IMG/VR virus record: IMGVR_UViG_3300022747_000039 | Span: 1-20,262 of that record | Reading direction: 5' to 3' (one strand) | Source of the DNA: a virus | Length of the DNA: 20,262 nucleotides | Shown here: positions 14,265-18,902 of the stretch, in pieces | Position numbering within the stretch: position 1 is the stretch's first letter | Layout: each line of letters opens with the position of its first letter | Notes under the pieces: model-generated | Told to the model about the DNA's origin: nothing | Seen by the model: the letters and a program-made list of their open reading frames with translations, nothing else | Databases searched by the model: none | Made by a program: the position numbers and the translations under genes

Positions 14265-14716
14265 GCCTCGACTACATCCGCGCCGGCATCGCCGCCGTCG
14301 CTGTCGCCCTCGTGCTGGCTATCGGCTGGGTCGTCCTGTCCTGGCGGGACGATGCCCGCCAGCTGGAGGGCCTGCGCCAGCAGCTGCAGGACGAAAGGGC
14401 GGCCAGATCCCTCGAAATCGAACAAGCGGCCACGGCCGGCAGGAACTACCACGATGAACTGGAAACTCTCCGCGCTCGCCCTGCCGTTGGCCCTGTGCGC
14501 CTGTGCAGTGCAGCCCCAGCGGCTCCCACGGGCGACGCCGCCAGCAGAGCTGATGATCCCCCCGCCACCGCCGGGGTGGGCCTCCAAGGCACTCAGGGAG
14601 GCCGTGACATCGGGCCAGACCTCGACGCCCTAGCGGCCCGGTGCGACGCGCTGACGGCGCAGCTGCGCGCCCTGCAGGGGTGGGAGCGTGCAATTCAGGA
14701 CGAACCCGCCAGATAG
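14261..14716 (+). CDS. i-spanin (Rz-like)
   Basis: This 151-residue protein has a single N-terminal membrane helix (about 7-27, RAGIAAVAVALVLAIGWVVL) followed by a long periplasmic part. That part has heptad-like stretches (DDARQLEGLRQQLQDERAAR and LDALAARCDALTAQLRALQG) around a Pro/Ala-rich middle. This is the form of the inner membrane spanin that, with Rz1, fuses inner and outer membranes in the last step of lysis. The ATG at 14261 overlaps the holin-like stop (ATGA). A complete Rz1 gene lies inside it in another frame, which strongly supports the call. Confidence 0.88.
   Translation: MSLDYIRAGIAAVAVALVLAIGWVVLSWRDDARQLEGLRQQLQDERAARSLEIEQAATAGRNYHDELETLRARPAVGPVRLCSAAPAAPTGDAASRADDPPATAGVGLQGTQGGRDIGPDLDALAARCDALTAQLRALQGWERAIQDEPAR
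14454..14633 (+). CDS. o-spanin lipoprotein (Rz1-like), nested in Rz
   Basis: This 59-residue lipoprotein is encoded wholly inside Rz in the +1 frame. The signal peptide MNWKLSALALPLALCACAVQ ends in a lipobox LCAC with Cys17 as the likely lipidated residue. The mature part is short and proline-rich (PPAELMIPPPPPGW), as in Rz1 proteins. It should be an outer membrane lipoprotein that pairs with the Rz C-terminus. The frame is open upstream to 14352, but only the ATG at 14454 gives a signal peptide. Confidence 0.9.
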   Translation: MNWKLSALALPLALCACAVQPQRLPRATPPAELMIPPPPPGWASKALREAVTSGQTSTP

Positions 14717-14807
14717 GCGGATGGCCGGGCCGGCGCGCTGCCGGCAGGCTCAGTAAATGAGCCTCTCCGATCTATTCCTGGAATGGGCCTTTCGAGACAG
14801 AAAGGCT

Positions 14808-14880
14808 GTCCAATACTCAAACCGGTGCAGCGGGAAACAAGGCACTTCAAGTGCCTCTAGTCGGGTGCTTCGTATTGGAC
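14808..14880. repeat. 9-bp inverted repeat GTCCAATAC / GTATTGGAC
   Basis: The two arms (14808-14816 and 14872-14880) are perfect and 55 bases apart. The 5' arm is directly adjacent to the 14787-14806 hairpin, and the interior holds the hairpin at 14841-14855, so as RNA this could fold into a stacked, branched structure. As DNA, the arms could be inverted protein-binding sites. A related direct copy, GTCCAAAAC, occurs at 15006-15014 within the integrase 3' end. Confidence 0.6.
14835..14855 (-). terminator. Possible terminator of the integrase operon
   Basis: Read on the minus strand, the hairpin GGCACTTGAAGTGCC (plus positions 14855-14841) is followed by TTGTTT (14840-14835). It lies about 120 bases beyond the integrase stop and is the best intrinsic terminator form for leftward transcription. 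The stem is only 6 bp with a 3-base loop, so strength is uncertain. Confidence 0.4.
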
Positions 14881-14976
14881 GACAGAAGGCGATAAAGCCT
14901 GCACGTTCAACGCGCTTGCCGAATTGCCCCTAGGTACTGCTGCATCATCGGCGTGTGGTCGGGCGCGCTGATTCCG

Positions 14977-15966
14977 CTAGGGTTTTTTGCTGCTGTCAAT
15001 TGACTGTCCAAAACTCGGGCCTTCCACGACCGGCTCTTCCTTGTCGCGAAGGTATCGTACCGTCTGCGCAGCGCCCGAGTGACCGAGCAGCGCGGTGGCG
15101 TTCAGGCCCTGCCGTTTCGCCTCGGTTGCAGCCAGCGCGCGCAGGTCGTGCAGGTGCGCATCCTTAACCCCTGCCGCCGTGCAGGCGCTGTCCCACTGCA
15201 GTTTCACCGACCGGTAATCCGGGGCCTTCCCGCGGCGGTTGTGGAGGAGCGTCAGGGCGACGATGTTCTGGTGCAGTTTCTTGGCGCGATCCACCGCGTC
15301 CTTGAGCTCAGGCGACCACGCGACGGTCAGCTTGCTGCCGGTCTTCTGCTGCTCGAACCGGATGCCTGAGTCGGTCAGATTCGCCCTGCGGATCGCCAGC
15401 ACGTCGCCGATTCGCTGCCCGGTCAGCCGGCACAAGTCCATGATGACCTGCAGCCTGGGCGCCGCCTGTTCGCGGATGGCGTCGAACTCCTCGCGGGTGA
15501 TGAGGCGCTTTCGCTTCGCTTCCCTGAACCCCTTGAGGCCGACGGCCGGGTTTTCGTCCACGAGCTGCTGCTCGACGGCGTAGTCGAACACCTGGCGCAG
15601 GAGCGAGAGGCAGCGGTTCGCCATGTTCGGCGTTCCGATGAGCGAGGCCTTGAACTGGGCGACGTGTTTCTGCCGCACCTGCTGGGGGCTGAACTCGTAG
15701 AAGGCGCGCGAGAGCTTAGTCGCGGCGACTCGGTACTGCTTGGCGGTGCTCTTCGCCACACGCCCGCAGACCGCATCCAGGGCGGTTTCGATCAGTTCCG
15801 GCATCGATCCCTTCGGGGCGTCGATCGTGGCCGCGTAGGCGGTCAGAGCGTCCCGCAGGTTGTCTGACAGCCGGGTCCACTTTCCACGGCGCACCAGGTA
15901 ATAGGCCCCGTGCCGGTGGTAGACCCCGGCCGGCAGGTGGCGGTCCTTTTTGCGGGGCCTGTTCAT
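14977..15966 (-). CDS. int: Tyrosine recombinase integrase
   Basis: This 329-residue phage integrase catalyses site-specific recombination between attP and the host attB. An N-terminal beta segment (HLPAGVYHRHGAYYLVRRGKW, about 10-30) probably binds arm sites. It is followed by a SAM-like core-binding domain (about 54-145). The catalytic domain has all signature residues: Arg185 (TGQRIGD), Lys208 (QQKTGSK), His273-x-x-Arg276 (HDLRA), His296 (LLGHSGAAQT) and Tyr305 (VRYLRD). The enzyme therefore looks active. Its ATG overlaps the stop of the DUF4224 gene by four bases, so it is the last gene of the leftward operon. Confidence 0.96.
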   Translation of the reverse strand: MNRPRKKDRHLPAGVYHRHGAYYLVRRGKWTRLSDNLRDALTAYAATIDAPKGSMPELIETALDAVCGRVAKSTAKQYRVAATKLSRAFYEFSPQQVRQKHVAQFKASLIGTPNMANRCLSLLRQVFDYAVEQQLVDENPAVGLKGFREAKRKRLITREEFDAIREQAAPRLQVIMDLCRLTGQRIGDVLAIRRANLTDSGIRFEQQKTGSKLTVAWSPELKDAVDRAKKLHQNIVALTLLHNRRGKAPDYRSVKLQWDSACTAAGVKDAHLHDLRALAATEAKRQGLNATALLGHSGAAQTVRYLRDKEEPVVEGPSFGQSIDSSKKP

Positions 15967-16151
15967 GCGGACCTCAATTGTGGCTCCCGCCTGGGCGGCT
16001 CGCGCAAGTGCTCGAGGTGGGCGCGCAGTACGACCAGCGTCCCGTCCGTCCGGCGCTTGTAGGGGATTCCGAGGTGCTCCAGCTGGCGGACCTGGAAAGC
16101 CGGGCGGGTCCGTCCGGTAAGCACCCGAACTTCGTCAGCCGACAGGAACAT
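15963..16151 (-). CDS. DUF4224 protein, excisionase candidate
   Basis: This 62-residue protein begins MFLSADEVRVLTGRTRPAFQVRQLEHLGIPYKRRTDGTLVVLRAHLEHL. This is the DUF4224 pattern, a small winged-helix-like domain usually found directly upstream of phage integrases. By place and fold it is probably the recombination directionality factor or a repressor of int. GGAGG lies just upstream of the ATG, and the stop is fused to the integrase start (ATGA). The start overlaps the end of the next upstream gene by 17 bases. Confidence 0.85.
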   Translation of the reverse strand: MFLSADEVRVLTGRTRPAFQVRQLEHLGIPYKRRTDGTLVVLRAHLEHLREPPRREPQLRSA

Positions 16152-16308
16152 CAGCGCCTCCGGCCTTCCAGTATTCCTCGCACTTTCCTCCGTCGTAGAT
16201 CGGCACCTCGCGGAACCACGACTGCCGCTTGCCAGCCGGGGCGAGGTTGCGCCAGCAGGTAGCGCAAAGCCGGGAGTCTCCGCCCTGGCACTTCGTGATG
16301 TCGGTCAT
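16135..16308 (-). CDS. Small Cys-containing phage protein, 57 aa
   Basis: The protein begins MTDITKCQGGDSRLCATCWRN and continues with KRQSWFREVPIYDGGKCEEYW. Four Cys (7, 15, 18, 43) are spaced like a small metal-binding knot. Short proteins of this type (C-x(n)-C-x2-C, then a conserved Q-x-x-F/W and a late Cys) recur in early regions of many phages without a known function. The start chosen is the ATG at 16308, overlapping the upstream stop; a longer reading to 16434 would cover the neighbouring gene. Confidence 0.78.
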   Translation of the reverse strand: MTDITKCQGGDSRLCATCWRNLAPAGKRQSWFREVPIYDGGKCEEYWKAGGADVPVG

Positions 16309-16322
16309 GTCGCACCCCGCGC
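16305..16322 (-). repeat. Gene-junction repeat, copy A
   Basis: The 18-base plus-strand sequence TCATGTCGCACCCCGCGC covers the stop of one minus-strand gene and the start of the next. It is identical to copy C at 16879. Confidence 0.75.
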
Positions 16323-16505
16323 ACCATCCATAACCGAAAACAATTCGCGCCGCAGCCTTGCTCGAATGCTCTCGATGTGTCGCTGGCATTTCATAATACT
16401 CAGCTTTTCGTCCAATGATTCCGCAGCACTGCATTCAGAGCGGAGGATAGACAGTACAACGTCCACCGATTTGATCTTGTGCTCTATTTCGTCCTGTTCG
16501 TTCAT
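16305..16505 (-). CDS. Phage hypothetical protein, 66 aa
   Basis: I do not recognise a family. The protein (MNEQDEIEHKIKSVDVVLSIL ... SLDEKLSIMKCQRHIESIRARLRREL) is almost entirely charged and helical, likely a short coiled coil or helical hairpin. It ends GARGAT at the 18-base junction repeat shared with two other genes here. The start is the ATG at 16505, overlapping the DUF551 stop by four bases. Confidence 0.7.
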   Translation of the reverse strand: MNEQDEIEHKIKSVDVVLSILRSECSAAESLDEKLSIMKCQRHIESIRARLRRELFSVMDGARGAT

Positions 16506-16519
16506 GTCGCACCCAGCGC
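16502..16519 (-). repeat. Gene-junction repeat, copy B
   Basis: This copy has one mismatch to copies A and C (TCATGTCGCACCCAGCGC). Similarity with copy C continues for about 15 further bases (GGCGTCG, then GGCGGC). Confidence 0.72.
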
Positions 16520-16882
16520 GGCGTCGCTTGGCGGCTTCGGGAGCGGCATCCAGTGGGTTGGGTTGCCGCCCAACGGAAGAACCGGATTCTCCGAATCGTG
16601 TTCTTCGTACCACCCCTCATCTGCGTAAGCCACGCCATCTTCCTCATTGTAGGTGCCACAGTCCTGATAGTCGTCGTGCATCTCAAGACTATTTGGCAGG
16701 TAATAGCAGGCCATGACGCACCGAGATTTGCCGAGTTCATTGACGTAATGGACTATGACCTTCCGCATCTTCGGCGCAGTCTCAATCGGCTGCCATCCCG
16801 CATCGGCGCGCAGCTTCGTGACCTCGGCCTGCAATCGCAGGATCTGCTGGGCCATCGCTGGTCCGTCGTATTGGTCGCTCAT
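16502..16882 (-). CDS. DUF551 family phage protein
   Basis: This 126-residue protein has a helical N-terminal part (about 1-28, AMAQQILRLQAEVTKLRADA) and a C-terminal DUF551 domain. The domain opens GWQPIETAPKMRKVIVHYVN and ends PTHWMPLPKPPSDA, the two conserved ends of this family. DUF551 proteins are common in phage early regions; their role is unknown. The LQAEVTKLRADA segment is shared with the next upstream gene through an exact 31-bp DNA repeat. It starts at the ATG at 16882, overlapping the upstream stop. Confidence 0.85.
   Translation of the reverse strand: MSDQYDGPAMAQQILRLQAEVTKLRADAGWQPIETAPKMRKVIVHYVNELGKSRCVMACYYLPNSLEMHDDYQDCGTYNEEDGVAYADEGWYEEHDSENPVLPLGGNPTHWMPLPKPPSDAALGAT
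16798..16828 (-). repeat. 31-bp direct repeat, copy 1 (in the DUF551 gene)
   Basis: This is an exact 31-base match to 17016-17046, 218 bases away and in the same reading frame. It encodes the AEVTKLRADA segment that links the N-terminal helix to DUF551. Confidence 0.9.
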
Positions 16883-16896
16883 GTCGCACCCCGCGC
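16879..16896 (-). repeat. Gene-junction repeat, copy C
   Basis: This copy is identical to copy A. As in the others, the minus strand reads GGTGCGACATGA, so the repeat carries the last codons (GAT), the stop and the next start. Confidence 0.75.
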
Positions 16897-17169
16897 GGCG
16901 TCGATGGCGGCGTCAACGTGACCCTTTCCCGCGAATGGAAGTCGCGCTGTGATCGTGAACAGCGCATCTCGACCTGCGGTGTCGTGGTCATCACCAGTCA
17001 GCCACCGATACCGCTCCGCATCGGCGCGCAGCTTCGTGACCTCGGCGGCGAGAGCGTCGTAGTCTGACGCAAGGACGTATCGCGGCCACTCAAGGAAGTT
17101 CTGCCCCTTGTCCTCTGTGAGTACAAGTTCGTGGTCGCGGTTGCGCGTCTGTACGTACCGTTTAATCAT
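16879..17169 (-). CDS. Phage hypothetical protein with AEVTKLRADA-YRWL motif
   Basis: This 96-residue protein begins MIKRYVQTRNRDHELVLTED. The middle AAEVTKLRADAERYRWLTGDD is a widespread phage early-gene motif (a short coiled coil followed by YRWL), with no known function. It ends VDAAIDAARGAT. The ATG at 17169 has a strong GGAGGGAAGAAG just upstream and overlaps the previous stop (ATGA). It shares its middle with the DUF551 protein and its end sequence with two other genes in this cluster. Confidence 0.78.
   Translation of the reverse strand: MIKRYVQTRNRDHELVLTEDKGQNFLEWPRYVLASDYDALAAEVTKLRADAERYRWLTGDDHDTAGRDALFTITARLPFAGKGHVDAAIDAARGAT
17016..17046 (-). repeat. 31-bp direct repeat, copy 2 (in the YRWL gene)
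   Basis: This is an exact match to copy 1. Here the encoded AEVTKLRADA precedes ERYRWLTGDD. Perfect identity at third codon positions points to recent duplication or recombination rather than old homology. Confidence 0.9.
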
Positions 17170-17393
17170 TCTTCTTCCCTCCGCCATACGTGACACATGC
17201 AGCCACACGCATCGTCGTCTAGGTTGTCATCGGCTGGGTCTATATCGTGCCTCACGATGTAGCACATCCGCGCATCCTCGCTGACGCACGCACATCCGTA
17301 CGTGCCTGCCGGGCCTTCAGTGTTCGTGGATACACACATGCCGGGATGGCCCCAAGGAAGTTTGCAAGGGAAGTTAATACAGCGTCGTCTCAT
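17166..17393 (-). CDS. Cys-rich phage protein, 75 aa
   Basis: This 75-residue protein has nine Cys (5, 10, 20, 34, 36, 44, 63, 65, 67). The N-terminal CINFPCKLPWGHPGMC resembles the C...C...GH.G.C pattern of small phage metal-binding proteins, and the end DACGCMCHVWRREEE is an unusual Cys cluster. It probably binds zinc or an iron-sulfur centre; the function is unknown. The start is the ATG at 17393, fused to the upstream stop (ATGA); a GTG at 17402 is a weaker alternative. Confidence 0.72.
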   Translation of the reverse strand: MRRRCINFPCKLPWGHPGMCVSTNTEGPAGTYGCACVSEDARMCYIVRHDIDPADDNLDDDACGCMCHVWRREEE

Positions 17394-17764
17394 GGTGCCC
17401 ACTCATGTTCGGCAATGCGCATGTTTCCGGGGTACTGCAACTGCGTCCATGCTTCAGACGTTTCGGCGGCTGCTTTGCTCGGCCATTTCATCGCGTGATT
17501 AGGATTGCTGCACCAGTCTCCTTCCCCGCAGTAGTACAGAGTCGGACCAACCTGATCGTTTGTTTCGATCAGCCATGCGGTTCCAACAAACGAGCGTCCA
17601 AGAACGTACTCCAGCATCTGCCGCGCTTCGATGGCCGTCAGCAGGTTCGTGCCGCTACGCGAGTGTGGGTACTTGTTGTCTGTCGCGCACAGGTCGGCGC
17701 ACACAGTCTGCGGGAGCTTCCACGCAAGAAAGCGGTTTACCAGTTCGTCGATATGATCATTCAT
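17390..17764 (-). CDS. Phage hypothetical protein, 124 aa
   Basis: The protein begins MNDHIDELVNRFLAWKLPQT, then DNKYPHSRSGTNLLTAIEARQMLEYVLG, a stretch seen at the N-terminus of many phage early proteins without known role. The C-terminal half (WLIETNDQVGPTLYYCGEGDW, then SEAWTQLQYPGNMRIAEHEWAP) looks like a small separate domain. GAGGAA precedes the ATG at 17764 and five bases separate it from the upstream gene, so this is one of the few junctions in the operon without overlap. Confidence 0.78.
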   Translation of the reverse strand: MNDHIDELVNRFLAWKLPQTVCADLCATDNKYPHSRSGTNLLTAIEARQMLEYVLGRSFVGTAWLIETNDQVGPTLYYCGEGDWCSNPNHAMKWPSKAAAETSEAWTQLQYPGNMRIAEHEWAP

Positions 17765-17769
17765 GGTGA

Positions 17770-18003
17770 CTATTCCTCTTTGTAATCGGTTGCTACGACG
17801 TTCCAACAATCTTCGGGAAAGCCGTGGGCGGCTGCGAAAACCTGATAGGCTTCTCTAGCCGCATCCATTTCGACCGCGTGCATCCTTACAGCGTGAGTGC
17901 GCAGGCCCTTAATCGTGCGAAACGTCCGCGTGCAGAAATCGCAGCGATACAGCGCGTCAGGGAACGTCTCGTAGTAGACCTTCATGTCTTGTTTCATGCT
18001 CAC
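17770..18003 (-). CDS. Small C2H2 zinc-finger protein
   Basis: This 77-residue protein has one classical C2H2 finger: CDFCTRTFRTIKGLRTHAVRMH, spaced C-x2-C-x12-H-x4-H, with the hydrophobic positions (F and L) in place. The C-terminal half is helical (AAREAYQVFAAAHGFPEDCW). A single finger of eukaryote-like spacing in a phage early gene suggests a DNA- or protein-binding regulator, which is inference. The GTG at 18003 has GGAG seven bases upstream and overlaps the previous stop (GTGA). The ATG at 17997 is an alternative start. Confidence 0.78.
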   Translation of the reverse strand: MSMKQDMKVYYETFPDALYRCDFCTRTFRTIKGLRTHAVRMHAVEMDAAREAYQVFAAAHGFPEDCWNVVATDYKEE

Positions 18004-18323
18004 GGCTTGTCTCCTTCTGCGAGGGCGGCTCTGGCATAGGCAACCGGGCAATCCTCCTCGCAACATTCGTGGTTCAGGTGCTGCGTATCAACAAGCAGGC
18101 CCCGCAGCGCATCCTCCAGCCGCTTGACTCGCGCCAGTGCGGCGTTGAATTCTTTGAATTCTTCGATCCACAACGCTTCTTCCCTGATCCACGACGCAAC
18201 AATGCGTTCGTGGTGCTCACGCTCCTTCACCAGCGCAGCGAGGGCGTCGGCTGCTTCAAGTTCAAGGTTCGTGGGCGGCTCGTCGGATAAAAGACGGCTA
18301 ATCAGGTCGGTGTGGTCGGTCAT
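18000..18323 (-). CDS. Phage hypothetical protein with coiled coil and Cys motif
   Basis: This 107-residue protein begins MTDHTDLISRLLSDEPPT. A long charged helix follows (about 20-85, ELEAADALAALVKEREHHER). The C-terminal LNHECCEEDCPVAYARAALAEG has a C-x4-C-P pattern before a short helix, seen in other phage early proteins. No function is known. The start at 18323 overlaps the stop of the small membrane gene upstream (ATGA), and AGAGGAAG lies just before the ATG. Confidence 0.75.
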   Translation of the reverse strand: MTDHTDLISRLLSDEPPTNLELEAADALAALVKEREHHERIVASWIREEALWIEEFKEFNAALARVKRLEDALRGLLVDTQHLNHECCEEDCPVAYARAALAEGDKP

Positions 18324-18445
18324 GGCTTCCTCTCGCGCAACAGATTCAAAACGTAGATTCCAAGGCCAAAAAGAACGGCAAAGGCCACAAAAAGACCAGC
18401 CTCGACAACTTCCTTTGCCAGCCAGAACTTGATGGCTTCGATCAT
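18320..18445 (-). CDS. Small membrane protein, 41 aa
   Basis: This 41-residue open frame begins MIEAIKFWLAKEVVEAGLF. It has one strong membrane helix (about 15-36, EAGLFVAFAVLFGLGIYVLNLL) and a basic tail LLRERKP, so N-out/C-in or N-in orientation cannot be settled. Its ATG is fused to the upstream stop and its stop to the downstream start, both ATGA. This double coupling is the main evidence that it is real. Single-helix small proteins in phage early operons may act in exclusion or regulation; the role is unknown. Confidence 0.72.
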   Translation of the reverse strand: MIEAIKFWLAKEVVEAGLFVAFAVLFGLGIYVLNLLRERKP

Positions 18446-18660
18446 TTAGCCCCCTTGAGCGCGTCGAGTGCGTCAATCGCGTCCTCACCGCCACCCGTTT
18501 CCTCGTAGAACTCCACCGCTCGCACCAGCTTCAGCAGTCGGCGGTAATCGGACTCGCGGACGATGCGGACGGCGCTCTCAGTGGAATCTTGTTTCTTGAA
18601 GAACGCGCCGATGTAGCCTTTACGGGACCACGCCCTCGGCGCTTTGATCTTGATGGTCAC
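18442..18660 (-). CDS. Phage hypothetical protein, 72 aa
   Basis: I do not recognise this protein. It begins (M)TIKIKAPRAWSRKGYIGAFFKK, then SAVRIVRESDYRRLLKLVRAVEFYEETGG, with a beta-like N-terminus and a helical C-terminus ending DALDALKGAK. The start is the GTG at 18660, which overlaps the upstream stop (GTGA). A longer reading to 18756 would lie inside the upstream gene with Arg/Gly-rich shadow composition. Confidence 0.7.
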   Translation of the reverse strand: MTIKIKAPRAWSRKGYIGAFFKKQDSTESAVRIVRESDYRRLLKLVRAVEFYEETGGGEDAIDALDALKGAK

Positions 18661-18902
18661 AGCTTCACCCCCCAGATCTTCTTCCGCCCCTGCCAGCACT
18701 CGACCCACATGCGCTCGCCATGCGCCACCGCGAGCGTTCCGTGCCGGGCGTCGCACTGCATCTGCAGCGCGACTTCCTCCAGCGAGGGATGCGGGACCAG
18801 TTCATCCGGCATATCGAACGCGTCCACGATCATGGCTACAGTCGCAATCAGGATTGCGATGGCGATGATCAGGCCGAGGTAGCTGTAGCGTTGATGGCTC
18901 AT
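18657..18902 (-). CDS. Single-span membrane protein, 81 aa
   Basis: The protein begins MSHQRYSYLGLIIAIAILIA. One membrane helix spans about residues 8-28 (YLGLIIAIAILIATVAMIVDAF), followed by a soluble part with MQCDARHGTLAVAHGERMWVECW. The two Cys of the soluble part (about 51 and 70) could form a disulfide if it faces the periplasm. The ATG at 18902 is fused to the methyltransferase stop (ATGA). Function unknown. Confidence 0.74.
   Translation of the reverse strand: MSHQRYSYLGLIIAIAILIATVAMIVDAFDMPDELVPHPSLEEVALQMQCDARHGTLAVAHGERMWVECWQGRKKIWGVKL

Larger units (their letters stand above)
14717..14976. other. Convergent intergenic region rich in inverted repeats; attP candidate
   Basis: This 260-base gap lies between the last late gene and the end of the oppositely oriented integrase gene, and I see no credible gene in it. 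It holds hairpins at 14729-14745 (GCCGGC arms), 14746-14764 (AGGCTCA/TGAGCCT), 14787-14806 (GCCTTTC/GAAAGGC) and 14841-14855. The last is enclosed by a 9-bp inverted repeat (14808-14816 with 14872-14880). Phage attachment sites commonly lie next to int, so this is the best attP candidate. Terminators for both operons are also expected here. No tRNA 3' end or core sequence can be recognised. Confidence 0.5.

Noticed and set aside
14808-14880. A 73-base element with paired ends looking like a tRNA acceptor stem
   Set aside because: There is no T arm (the stem positions before the 3' arm do not pair), no T at position 8 and no anticodon arm with a 7-base loop, so it is not a tRNA.
14989-14995. 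Run of T on the plus strand as a late terminator
   Set aside because: No stable hairpin directly precedes it, and the bases encode the Lys-Lys-Pro end of the integrase on the other strand.
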